Assembly: GCA_013331935.1 (NCBI GenBank)
Contig: DUFN01000002.1
Location: 23,876 to 64,497, forward strand
Source: Nanobdellota archaeon
Lineage (GTDB): Archaea; Nanobdellota; Nanobdellia; UBA10117
DNA: 40,622 nucleotides
Direction of reading: 5' to 3'
Positions 7,739 to 14,973 of this stretch are shown here, one piece after another. A program made the position numbers and the translations under genes. Under the pieces are notes generated by a model that was not told the DNA's origin, did no database searches, and saw only the letters and a list, made by a program, of their open reading frames with translations. Within the stretch, counting starts at the first letter, position 1; the number at the start of each line of letters is the position of its first letter.

Positions 7739-7945
7739 CTAGCAGCCGCCAACCATTGCTGACTGCGCTGGCGCTTGCGGTGCCTGCTGTTGTGCAGGTG
7801 CCTGCGCTTGTGTTTGGTATGCGCTTCCCGCGCTTATTGTTGCGCCGCCGAGCTGTGCCTTTATGTTGGCCAGCTCAATTGTTTGTATGCCTGCAAAGAT
7901 AATCAGGCCTATTATTACAATTGTCAATACAATATTTTTTTCCAT
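7739..7945 (-). CDS. 68-residue anchored protein ending in MVGGC
   Basis: One membrane helix (about 5-24), then a short linker, an Ala/Gln/Pro-rich stretch (about 43-62) and the C-terminal MVGGC. There are no other cysteines. It lies between the PCYCGC-like gene and the rhodanese with gaps of 9 and 3 bases, so it is real and co-transcribed. The low-complexity stalk would place the terminal Cys away from the membrane, as a flexible thiol arm. The same MVGGC ends the upstream protein. Function unknown; a thiol carrier or lipid/metal attachment is inference. Confidence 0.6.
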   Translation of the reverse strand: MEKNIVLTIVIIGLIIFAGIQTIELANIKAQLGGATISAGSAYQTQAQAPAQQQAPQAPAQSAMVGGC

Positions 7946-7954
7946 TTTAATTCC

Positions 7955-8662
7955 TTAACAACCTCCTACCATAGAACCGCCTTGTGTTCCTTTTTCAATT
8001 CCTCTGTATTTGTTTGACGCAAGGTTTATGTAATTCATTTCAATTCCCTGCGAGCGCATAATATCCGCCTTTTGCTGCATGATTCCGGGGAAGAACAGCG
8101 TTTTCCACTTTCCGAGTTCCTCAAGGACTGCATCGTTGCTCATTTCCGGATGTTTTGTCAGAAGATATTTTGCTAATCCGCGCATCGCAAAGCTGTGTGC
8201 GCATCCGCAGGCAGGCTTGCCATCATCAAATATAATTGACTTTGCACCGCAGCAGTATTCGCATGAAATTTGCGAGACGATTTTTACATATCTGCTTAGT
8301 TTTTCGCCAGATAGTTGCAGTGACCTGTCAAAGTTTCCCATCACAGTAATTGTTGCGTCCGCCTTTTTCGGATCGTTTGGCGAAATATCATCATACCTTA
8401 TTTTTAGTTCGCTTCCGTAGACTGCGGGCGTGCCAGTAGGAATCACACTTGCGCCGGTTGCAATTGTTTGGGTTGCAGTGTTTTCTGTGCCAGACGTAAT
8501 GAGCGCTTTTGAAATGCCTGATATCTGGTACTGGTTAAACAGCAATACAATTGCGGCTAATACGAGCAGGCCAATAAGCAGGCTGGACGGCTTCTCGTGG
8601 CTTTTCTTGCCTTCGGCTTTAGTTTCTTTATGTTCTCCGTGTTCTTCGCAACAATCTGTCAT
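7955..8662 (-). CDS. PCYCGC-like membrane-anchored cysteine protein ending in MVGGC
   Basis: 235 residues from the ATG at 8662 (a GTG at 8671 is also in frame). The cytoplasmic N-terminus carries a Cys pair and His residues (TDCCEEHGEH), followed by one membrane helix (about 27-45). The outer part has a cysteine-rich core, SCEYCCGA (Cys134, 137, 138) and PACGCAHS (Cys152, 154, His156), resembling the PCYCGC-motif family of putative metal-binding lipoproteins, and a C-terminal GGSMVGGC. It is the first structural gene of the cluster. Its TATA box (AGATATATATGC, complement of about 8689-8700) lies within 10 bases of the operator palindrome at 8709-8722. Confidence 0.7.
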   Translation of the reverse strand: MTDCCEEHGEHKETKAEGKKSHEKPSSLLIGLLVLAAIVLLFNQYQISGISKALITSGTENTATQTIATGASVIPTGTPAVYGSELKIRYDDISPNDPKKADATITVMGNFDRSLQLSGEKLSRYVKIVSQISCEYCCGAKSIIFDDGKPACGCAHSFAMRGLAKYLLTKHPEMSNDAVLEELGKWKTLFFPGIMQQKADIMRSQGIEMNYINLASNKYRGIEKGTQGGSMVGGC

Positions 8663-8707
8663 TTTTATCACATAAATCTAAGAAAGAAACAGCATATATA
8701 TCTGCTG

Positions 8708-8723
8708 GTGAAACTAGTTTCAC
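8708..8723. promoter_or_regulatory. operator-like palindrome, copy 2, at the cluster promoter
   Basis: GTGAAACTAGTTTCAC, a perfect 16-bp palindrome, sits immediately upstream of the TATA box of the PCYCGC-like gene. A further half-site GTGAAAC occurs at 8730-8736. The position fits a regulator acting at this promoter. Confidence 0.65.
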
Positions 8724-8775
8724 ATCCCTGTGAAACCTCAAAAAGAAAACTGCGGGCTCTATGAACTCGCTAAAC

Positions 8776-8789
8776 TGAAACTAGTTTCA
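8776..8789. promoter_or_regulatory. operator-like palindrome, copy 3, over the regulator stop codon
   Basis: Exact TGAAACTAGTTTCA. Its last three bases are the stop codon of the regulator gene (complement of 8787-8789). It is 67 bases from the copy at 8709. Confidence 0.6.
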
Positions 8790-9287
8790 TTTCAGCACAA
8801 TAATATTAGTCATGCCTCTTCTGCGCCTTTCAAGAACATTCATCATCTCCAGCTTGTCTAATATGCGCGTAATCTTGACCTTGCTGAAACTAGTTTCATT
8901 TACCAAGTCAGACTGGTATGCCGAGCCGCCCTTACCTTTTAGTATACCGTAGATTTTCTTTTCATCTTCGTCAAGTTTTGTTAAATCAATCTGTTTGAAT
9001 TCTTTTTTCTCTTCCATAATTAAAGGCGGTTTCTCTGCAGGCATGAAGCTAAGGTAAATCCCTGCACCAAGCATCAGGAAGCCGATCCCGAAAGCAAGGA
9101 CAAGCATCCAAGATGTACTATTGCTGTGTACGGGGCACAGATTCATGTCCATTCCGCTCTTGCTATAACTGTCGCACAGGGCCGCAGACTGCGTGTCAAA
9201 ATCTGCCTTTACGAAAACAAGTATGACTAATAGAAAGATGGCAATGCCAGCTAGCACATAGCCGAGGGTTTTATGAGTGATTTCCAT
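8787..9287 (-). CDS. membrane-anchored winged-helix transcription regulator
   Basis: 166 residues: two membrane segments (about 8-28 and 58-82) with a short outer loop holding two cysteines (ALCDSYS and NLCPVHS), then a cytoplasmic winged helix-turn-helix (about 100-166) of MarR-like type (KIYGILKGKGG, SDLVNETSFSKVKITRILDKLEMMNVLERRRRG). The loop cysteines could sense redox state or metal and signal across the membrane to the DNA-binding domain. It heads the operon and has its own TATA box (9309-9316). The gene carries one palindrome copy in its coding sequence (8885-8898) and one over its stop, suggesting autoregulation. Membrane-tethered wHTH regulators are common in archaea. Confidence 0.8.
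   Translation of the reverse strand: MEITHKTLGYVLAGIAIFLLVILVFVKADFDTQSAALCDSYSKSGMDMNLCPVHSNSTSWMLVLAFGIGFLMLGAGIYLSFMPAEKPPLIMEEKKEFKQIDLTKLDEDEKKIYGILKGKGGSAYQSDLVNETSFSKVKITRILDKLEMMNVLERRRRGMTNIIVLK
8885..8898. promoter_or_regulatory. operator-like palindrome, copy 4, inside the regulator gene
   Basis: Exact TGAAACTAGTTTCA within the recognition part of the regulator's winged helix, encoding E-T-S-F-S on the minus strand. It could be an autoregulatory roadblock site. Confidence 0.45.
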
Positions 9288-9308
9288 ATTTTTAGCTGGA
9301 GAAGTAAT

Positions 9309-9376
9309 TTTATAAATGTAATTGATTTTTTGTAAGCATAGCTATTCATTCGACACCCGATATGAACTCTTATAAA
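9309..9376. promoter_or_regulatory. divergent promoters, regulator / XPD helicase
   Basis: TTTATAAA (9309-9316, minus strand) lies 22-29 bases before the regulator ATG. TTATAAA (9370-9376, plus strand) lies 22-28 bases before the helicase ATG at 9398. Confidence 0.6.
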
Positions 9377-9397
9377 TCCACCAGCGGACTTTGATTT

Positions 9398-11278
9398 ATG
9401 TATTTCCCTTTTGAAAAAATACGCCCGATACAGCAGGAGCTGATAAATGACGTGACGCATGCTATTGATACAAAAAGGCATCTTATCGCCCACGCTCCGA
9501 CAGGGCTAGGAAAGACCGCAGCGACTCTTGGGCCAGCTCTTACCGTAGCGCTGGAAAAAGGTTATTCTGTTTTCTTCCTTACGCCGAAACATTCCCAGCA
9601 CCAGATTGCAATCGAAACTCTACAGAAAATAAAACAAAAACACGGTATTGATGTAAAGGCAACGGATTTAATTGGAAAAAAATGGATGTGCAGCCATGGC
9701 GGAGTCGAGCGGCTCAGCTCGAAAGAGTTTAACGAATTCTGCAAAAGCCTGAGGGAAGGAGAAAAATGCACATTTTACAACGCGGTTTTCGGAACAAAAA
9801 ATCAACTGCAGGGAAGTGCAATGGATATGCTCATGGGGCTGAAAAAAAAGAGCCCAATCCACGCAGAAGAGCTTTTCGAAATGTGCAAAGAAGATTTCTG
9901 CAGTTATGAGCTGGCCAGCCTTCTCGGAAAGGATTCGCAGGTAATTATTGCAGACTATTATCATATTTTTCAGCCGTCAGTCCGCCAGTTTTTCCTCGGC
10001 AGGCTGAAAAAGGAATTGAAAAATTCAATTCTGATAATTGATGAGGGGCATAACCTTCCATCACGCGTAAGAGATATATTGTCTGCAAAATTAAATAATT
10101 TCATAATAAACCGCGCAGCAAAAGAAGCAAAGGCATTTCACTTTGATGACTTGTCGGAAGCTCTTGAAAATCTGAACAATACATTTTACAACCTGAAAAA
10201 AAGTGCGCTGAAAAATAGCAAAGAAGCATTCATATCAAAAAAAGATTTCATTGATGAATTGCAGACCACAACCCAGTGGGCGTACGAGGACCTGTATTCT
10301 GATTTGGAATCTGCATCTGCTGAAATCCGCAAAAGTGCGAAAAAATCTTTTGTCGGCTCTGTTTCGGAATTTTTGGAAATGTGGACTGGCGATGATGCGG
10401 GATATTCCCGCATACTGCGAACAAAACTGGGGCACTCTGAGAGGCAAATGATTGAATTGTCTTATAACTGCCTCTCGCCAGCCATCTCAGCAGGCGAGGT
10501 AATAAACGAATCAGTTTCAACTATTCTGATGTCCGGAACGCTTGTCCCTGGCGAAATGTATCGGGATCTGCTTGGCTTCCCAGAAAATAGGACGGACTTG
10601 AAGACCTATGCCAGCCCTTTCCCGCCAGAAAACAGGCTCGTACTTATAGACACAAATACGACAACAAAATTCACTTCAAGGACTGCTGATGAATTCCAGA
10701 AAATCGCAAGGGACTGCATTGATATTGTTAAGTCAGTTCCGAATAACTGCGCAATATTTTTCCCAAGTTATTATATTTTGCAGGCAATCCTGCCATTCAT
10801 GGAGGGAAAAACCGCAAAAGAAGTTTTCATAGATAGTTCTGAATTAAAAAAATCCCAGAGGGCAGAGCTTCTGAACCAATTTAAGCTGGCTGCGAGCAAT
10901 GGGAATGGGGGATTGCTCCTTGCTGTCCAGGGCGGCTCCATGTCTGAAGGCATTGACCTTCCGGGCGATTTCCTGAAATGCGCGATTGTAGTTGGTGTGC
11001 CTCTTGCAAATCCTGATTTAGCTACAAAAAGCCTGATTGAGTTTTACGATTACAAGTACAACAAAGGATGGGATTATGGTTATACTCATCCAGCAATGAC
11101 GCGTGCGATTCAGGCAGCTGGCCGGTGCATTCGCAGGCCTGAAGATAAAGGGGCAGTTGTTTTTCTCGACAAAAGGTTTGCATGGGGTAGTTATTTGAAA
11201 TGCCTGCCTCCAGAGTGGAAGCCTATTGCTACTAAATTGACTGCAGATAAAATTAAGAGGTTTTTTAATTCGCAATAA
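9398..11278 (+). CDS. xpd: XPD/Rad3-family iron-sulfur DNA helicase
   Basis: Superfamily 2 DNA helicase, 626 residues, moving 5'-3' on single-stranded DNA; archaeal XPD acts in DNA repair and damage handling. Walker A is APTGLGKT (33-40) and the Walker B box is DEGH (215-218, a DEAH variant). Between them lies the iron-sulfur domain, with cysteines at 98, 115, 124, 163 and 168, of which four should hold a 4Fe-4S cluster. Helicase domain 2 has SGTLVPG, GSMSEGIDLPGD and the arginine-finger motif QAAGRCIRRPEDKG. The TATA box lies about 25 bases upstream. The last 19 codons recur, diverged, at 11373-11429 just after the gene. Confidence 0.93.
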   Translation: MYFPFEKIRPIQQELINDVTHAIDTKRHLIAHAPTGLGKTAATLGPALTVALEKGYSVFFLTPKHSQHQIAIETLQKIKQKHGIDVKATDLIGKKWMCSHGGVERLSSKEFNEFCKSLREGEKCTFYNAVFGTKNQLQGSAMDMLMGLKKKSPIHAEELFEMCKEDFCSYELASLLGKDSQVIIADYYHIFQPSVRQFFLGRLKKELKNSILIIDEGHNLPSRVRDILSAKLNNFIINRAAKEAKAFHFDDLSEALENLNNTFYNLKKSALKNSKEAFISKKDFIDELQTTTQWAYEDLYSDLESASAEIRKSAKKSFVGSVSEFLEMWTGDDAGYSRILRTKLGHSERQMIELSYNCLSPAISAGEVINESVSTILMSGTLVPGEMYRDLLGFPENRTDLKTYASPFPPENRLVLIDTNTTTKFTSRTADEFQKIARDCIDIVKSVPNNCAIFFPSYYILQAILPFMEGKTAKEVFIDSSELKKSQRAELLNQFKLAASNGNGGLLLAVQGGSMSEGIDLPGDFLKCAIVVGVPLANPDLATKSLIEFYDYKYNKGWDYGYTHPAMTRAIQAAGRCIRRPEDKGAVVFLDKRFAWGSYLKCLPPEWKPIATKLTADKIKRFFNSQ

Positions 11279-11358
11279 GGGAATTGAGTGAAACGAGATT
11301 CCCTAGCTTCTTTCTTTTAGGTGCCCAGGAGCCTTTTCTTTCCGCAGAAGAAAGAAAA
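11279..11358. repeat. hairpins in the XPD 3' spacer
   Basis: GGGAAT (11279-11284) pairs with ATTCCC (11298-11303) right after the helicase stop. TTTTCTTTC (11334-11342) pairs perfectly with GAAAGAAAA (11350-11358). They could be termination or processing structures, or ends of the inserted segment that separates the two copies of the xpd 3' end. Confidence 0.45.
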
Positions 11359-11361
11359 AGA

Positions 11362-11429
11362 TGCTGGAGTAGAAGCCGATTGCTACTAAATTGACTGCTG
11401 ATAAGATTAAAAGATTTTTTGAAAAATAA
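11362..11429 (+). pseudogene. second, diverged copy of the XPD 3' end
   Basis: The 57 bases at 11373-11429 read K-P-I-A-T-K-L-T-A-D-K-I-K-R-F-F then E-K-stop, matching the end of the helicase (11219-11278), which finishes N-S-Q-stop. Internal differences are at third codon positions (CCT/CCG, GCA/GCT, AAA/AAG, AGG/AGA), and only the last residues change the protein. Just upstream the match continues about 10 bases, with TGG changed to TAG. There is no start codon or frame before it, so it is a remnant, not a gene. Such a pattern arises when a related allele or a mobile segment replaces the end of a gene and leaves the old end downstream. Confidence 0.75.
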
Positions 11430-11430
11430 G

Positions 11431-12426
11431 TTATTTTTTCTGCTTTAACAGCAGGCTAATTAAATCTGCCTGATTAATTCCAAGTCTCTGGTTTATTTTA
11501 AGACCAAGGTGTCTGGCATCAATAATTTCTTCAGCAGCACCAACTTCCTGCACCAACAAACATCCATCACCGGTTCTGGCAATTGGAAAGCCGTCTTTTA
11601 TTCCAACTATCTGGCCAGGTACGCCAAAATATTTATTAGCAGGCGCAAATGGCGTGGCTTTCCAGATTTTCAATTCCGCTAAAGTATCGCTAATATATGT
11701 AAACGCGCCAGGATAGTACGGGTGTGTTAATGCCCGCACCATTGCATAAATATTTGCAGTTGATTGTGTCCAATCTATGAATCCATCCGAAGGAATTCTT
11801 TTTCGCGTCCATGTTGCCATATTCTCATCTTGTGGCGTTCCGCGCAAATTCCCAGAAAGAATGCGCGGAATTAACCCTGTAATAATTTGTCGACCTAATG
11901 GCATATAGTGTTTTTGATAAACTGTAGTTGATGTATCGTCTGGCAAAATTGAAAATTCTTTTTGTGCATAAATCTGGCCAGCGTCTGCTTTTTCTACTAA
12001 TTTAAAGCAAGTTACAGCGCTTGCTGTTAGACCGCGCAATATTGCCCAAGGTATTGGTGCCTGACCGCGGTTTTCAGGCAGTTTTGAAGGGTGCATGCCG
12101 ATTTTGTATTTTGGTATTTTAAGAATTTCTTTTCCAAGAAGGACAGGCCAGCCGATGCAAAACAAAACATCCGGGGAAATCGAGCGAATTTTTTCCACAT
12201 AGCCACGATCGTTTATTTTTTCTGGGCTAATTTTAATTAGTTCGACACCTGATTTTTCAGCTAAAGCGTCAAATTGGCCCAAGTCTGTTATCTGCGCGGT
12301 TCTGGCAGTTTGCTCATCAGCTGTAAAGACTGCTTTAACTTGTATGCTGTCTTGAAGAAGCAGCTCTTCCAAGCAAGCTGCGCTAATGTTAGCGCAACCG
12401 ATAAATACCGCGCTAATGTTTTGCAT
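11431..12426 (-). CDS. Fmt/ArnA-type formyltransferase, probably sugar N-formyltransferase
   Basis: 331 residues with an N-terminal Rossmann-type formyl-transfer domain (about 1-200) and a C-terminal beta-barrel domain (about 215-310), the layout of methionyl-tRNA and sugar formyltransferases that use N10-formyltetrahydrofolate. The signature HPSKLPENRGQAPIPWAI gives catalytic His112, and Asp148 follows in EKADAGQI. The Asn usually two residues before the His is Gly here (KIGMH), as in some divergent sugar formyltransferases. Archaea do not formylate initiator Met-tRNA. It lies 5 bases downstream of a PIG-L deacetylase, so an amino sugar freed by deacetylation is the likely acceptor. Confidence 0.85.
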   Translation of the reverse strand: MQNISAVFIGCANISAACLEELLLQDSIQVKAVFTADEQTARTAQITDLGQFDALAEKSGVELIKISPEKINDRGYVEKIRSISPDVLFCIGWPVLLGKEILKIPKYKIGMHPSKLPENRGQAPIPWAILRGLTASAVTCFKLVEKADAGQIYAQKEFSILPDDTSTTVYQKHYMPLGRQIITGLIPRILSGNLRGTPQDENMATWTRKRIPSDGFIDWTQSTANIYAMVRALTHPYYPGAFTYISDTLAELKIWKATPFAPANKYFGVPGQIVGIKDGFPIARTGDGCLLVQEVGAAEEIIDARHLGLKINQRLGINQADLISLLLKQKK

Positions 12427-12431
12427 TTAAG

Positions 12432-13373
12432 TTACCGTCCGTGTGTTTTTAAATCTGCTACGCGTTTTATCAACGGAAAGCCAACGGCGCGCCTTGCGTT
12501 GAACGCTTCTGCAAGCGGTGCGTCATACCGGCTATCGCGCATCGCCTGCCTGCCAAAATAAAATGCATTTGTCAGCATTTCAGCTAGGTTGAAATATGAG
12601 CGCCGGCCATCTGGTGCTGGCCTGCTAACATAATAAGCATCCTGATGCTGCTGCAGGGCAAACATTTTTCTGGCAAAGTGCTTCGTACTAATCGGCACTA
12701 ATTGATTTGGCAAAAATTGGCTCATGCCTTCTGGCCCGACATATTCCCACGAATTTACCGGCCGCCGGTATGCATCGCGCACCGCACTGCTGACAGCTAC
12801 ATGGTCTGCAGTATTGTCTGCTAGACCTGGCGCCAAAACTAAATCTGGCTCGAATTCCGTTAAATGAGCATATACTGCTTTTTGCATATTTAGTGCACAC
12901 CCATCTAATAGGCGCGTATCCGGAGAAACCCTGTGCTTTTCATACAATTCTTCTAGTGCGCTGTCAGATTTGCTATCCAGCCCGCCAACCAAGTTCAATA
13001 ATTCTTTTGCGGGCGTTATGCCAACATAAGGCGAATGCCCTAATATCGTGCCTTCTGTTATTGTTGCCTGAATTCTCTTTCGCGCAAGTTCAATATCATC
13101 GCACAAAGACATAGTAACACAGCGAATCTCGCATCCAAGTTCTTTCATCAAGCTTAGAGTACCGCCAGCGGCCAGCGCAATATCATCAGGGTGTGATTCT
13201 ATTGCTAATATTCTATAATCCAACTGTCTTGTTTCAACAAGCGCATTTACATTTGGGTTGTTGTACCCCATGGACTGCAGAACAGAACGCACATATAATT
13301 CCCACTGGGATATATTTTCGAATCTGACGGAACTATTTTTTGCAATTTTCAGCGCATCTTCAACAAATCTCAT
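12432..13373 (-). CDS. PIG-L/LmbE-family N-deacetylase
   Basis: Zinc-dependent deacetylase of the PIG-L/LmbE/MshB family that removes acetyl groups from GlcNAc-type substrates. From the ATG at 13373 it has 313 residues. AIESHPDD at about 61-64 supplies zinc ligands and the general-base Asp, and NTADHVAVSSAV supplies the third-ligand His. A TTG at 13385 is in frame, but GAGGTG (13378-13383, minus strand) just before the ATG is a good ribosome-binding site. The N-terminal 50 residues precede the catalytic core and are not typical. It is co-transcribed with the formyltransferase. A TATA box near 13411-13417 sits between two 8-base inverted repeats. Confidence 0.85.
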   Translation of the reverse strand: MRFVEDALKIAKNSSVRFENISQWELYVRSVLQSMGYNNPNVNALVETRQLDYRILAIESHPDDIALAAGGTLSLMKELGCEIRCVTMSLCDDIELARKRIQATITEGTILGHSPYVGITPAKELLNLVGGLDSKSDSALEELYEKHRVSPDTRLLDGCALNMQKAVYAHLTEFEPDLVLAPGLADNTADHVAVSSAVRDAYRRPVNSWEYVGPEGMSQFLPNQLVPISTKHFARKMFALQQHQDAYYVSRPAPDGRRSYFNLAEMLTNAFYFGRQAMRDSRYDAPLAEAFNARRAVGFPLIKRVADLKTHGR

Positions 13374-13400
13374 CTCACACCTCAAAAGTAAATTATTACT

Positions 13401-13428
13401 TTCAGAAAATCTTTTAAGGCTTTCTGAA
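13401..13428. promoter_or_regulatory. inverted repeat flanking the deacetylase TATA box
   Basis: TTCAGAAA (13401-13408) and its complement TTTCTGAA (13421-13428) flank a 12-base spacer that holds the minus-strand TATA element (CCTTAAAAG). A protein bound here would block the promoter. Confidence 0.4.
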
Positions 13429-13443
13429 GTGGCATCACAATAT

Positions 13444-14142
13444 TTATTTCTTGCTTAAAATATTCTTTAATTCTAATTCAACGCGCGGTATGTCTTCGAG
13501 TCTGCCCAAATCAACCCAATAGTCTTTTATATTTTTTATTTTCACTTTTCCCTGCACAGCTAAAAGATTTATAGCGTCCGTTAAGTAATATTCGCCAGTA
13601 TTAGATTTTTTAATCTGTTTTAGCGCAGAAAAAATCTCTGAGTTTAACTTATATAAGCCAACATTTATGAAATTTGACGGCGGATTTTCTGGTTTTTCAA
13701 GAATTTGTTTCAGGTTTTCGCCAGAAGCTTCTAAAACGCCATAGTTGCTTGGGTCAGCAACATTAAATCCAGCAACAACTGTGCCATGTGCACTTGCCGC
13801 GGCGCTTATGTCATCTTTTGAGTAAAGATTATCGCCACTGACGAGCAAGAAATCTTCGCCGCATACAAACTTTTCTGCCTGCGCGAGCGCGTGCCCCGTG
13901 CCAAGCTGTTCTTCCTGCGCAATTAGCGTTGCATTAATTTTGTTTTCTTTTATAAATTCTGCAACTTTTTCTTTTAGATGGCCAACTATTATCCCGAATT
14001 CAGAAAAGCCAGCCGCCTGTAAATTACCCAGCACGTAGCTAAGAAATGGCTTGCCATTTAACGAAATCAAAACTTTTGGAATTGTTTTTGTCAATGGTAG
14101 GCAACGAGTGCCTTTGCCTGCGGCGAGAATTATTGCTTTCAT
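13444..14142 (-). CDS. sugar-1-phosphate nucleotidylyltransferase
   Basis: 232-residue NTP transferase of the GlmU-N/RmlA type that activates a sugar 1-phosphate with UTP or dTTP. The N-terminus MKAIILAAGKGTRCLPLT is the nucleotide-binding signature (GxGTR), followed by IPKVLISLNGKP and the metal-binding LLVSGDNLY. It lacks the C-terminal beta-helix of full GlmU, but a separate beta-helix gene lies 1 base upstream in the same direction, so the two may together make up a split GlmU-like pair. Sugar and nucleotide specificity cannot be read from the sequence. Confidence 0.87.
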   Translation of the reverse strand: MKAIILAAGKGTRCLPLTKTIPKVLISLNGKPFLSYVLGNLQAAGFSEFGIIVGHLKEKVAEFIKENKINATLIAQEEQLGTGHALAQAEKFVCGEDFLLVSGDNLYSKDDISAAASAHGTVVAGFNVADPSNYGVLEASGENLKQILEKPENPPSNFINVGLYKLNSEIFSALKQIKKSNTGEYYLTDAINLLAVQGKVKIKNIKDYWVDLGRLEDIPRVELELKNILSKK

Positions 14143-14143
14143 T

Positions 14144-14884
14144 CTATTCTAGTAACGTTCCCAAGTTTCTGTATTTTTCTGCCAGCACGGAATCTGCAAA
14201 ATCTCCATTAGGCAGACGTCTCCGAAGTGTGTTTTCGGGAATGAATCCGCCTACGTGGAATCCCTCATCTAGCCATACATTTGGCCCAATCAAAGTGCCT
14301 GGCGCAGTTGTTGTTTTGCAGCCAGTTTTTGAATAATCTCCAATTACGCATCCAAATTTTATCAAGCCAGTATCGATTCCGCCAACCGATATTTTTTTAT
14401 GCGTGTGTTTCAAATTTCCGCTATCAAATGAAGTTGCAATATTAACTTTGTAGCCCAGTATTGAATCACCAATGTATCCGTGATGATGGCTCATAACGCC
14501 ATCATGCAGAATTGAACCTTTGACTGCAGTTCCGCGCAGTTCGACATTATTTCCAATTAGCGTACCTTTTCTAATGTATGCGTAGGGCCCAATCTCGCAG
14601 TTTTTGCCAATATAAATCGGTGCTTTATCAGTGGCTTCTATATATGTAAATGGCTTGATAACTGTGTCTTTGCCTATGTGCACGGGCCCAATTATGTGCG
14701 CAAGACTGTTTATCTGCGCAGAATCCGCTACTTGCCTGCCAGTAACTTTTTGCCTTAGAAGGTCATCTTTTTTTGCCAAGGCCTGCCAGATATGTTCAAC
14801 TTCGAAAATTTCTGGAAAATCAAGGCTGTCTGCCTGCCTGAAAAAATATTTTGGGTCTGTTCTAGTAGTAATCAAATCTAACAC
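14144..14884 (-). CDS. left-handed beta-helix acyltransferase, GlmU C-terminal type
   Basis: 246 residues. After an N-terminal helical part (1-50) come hexapeptide repeats (about 60-220) such as IGPVHIGKDTVIKP, IYIGKNCEIGPYAYI and GCVIGDYSKTGCKT, typical of acetyl-CoA-dependent amino-sugar acetyltransferases. A His-rich loop MSHHHGYIGDS lies where GlmU carries its catalytic His. The start is a GTG (14882-14884), supported by a TATA box (14908-14915, minus strand) about 27 bases upstream. It is immediately followed by the nucleotidylyltransferase. It may feed the deacetylase/formyltransferase genes, giving a pathway that acetylates, activates and then reformats an amino sugar. Confidence 0.8.
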   Translation of the reverse strand: MLDLITTRTDPKYFFRQADSLDFPEIFEVEHIWQALAKKDDLLRQKVTGRQVADSAQINSLAHIIGPVHIGKDTVIKPFTYIEATDKAPIYIGKNCEIGPYAYIRKGTLIGNNVELRGTAVKGSILHDGVMSHHHGYIGDSILGYKVNIATSFDSGNLKHTHKKISVGGIDTGLIKFGCVIGDYSKTGCKTTTAPGTLIGPNVWLDEGFHVGGFIPENTLRRRLPNGDFADSVLAEKYRNLGTLLE

Positions 14885-14907
14885 CTATTTCAGATAAATT
14901 TCGTTAA

Positions 14908-14957
14908 GCTTTTAACACTTCTGATGAAATGGCTCTTAGTTAGGCTTTTAAATAAAT
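14908..14957. promoter_or_regulatory. divergent promoters, beta-helix gene / orphan operon
   Basis: The minus-strand TTAAAAGC (14908-14915) serves the beta-helix gene. CTTTTAAATAAA (14945-14956) on the plus strand lies about 27 bases before the ATG at 14974. Confidence 0.55.
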
Positions 14958-14973
14958 TACCAAGGCTACTCGT

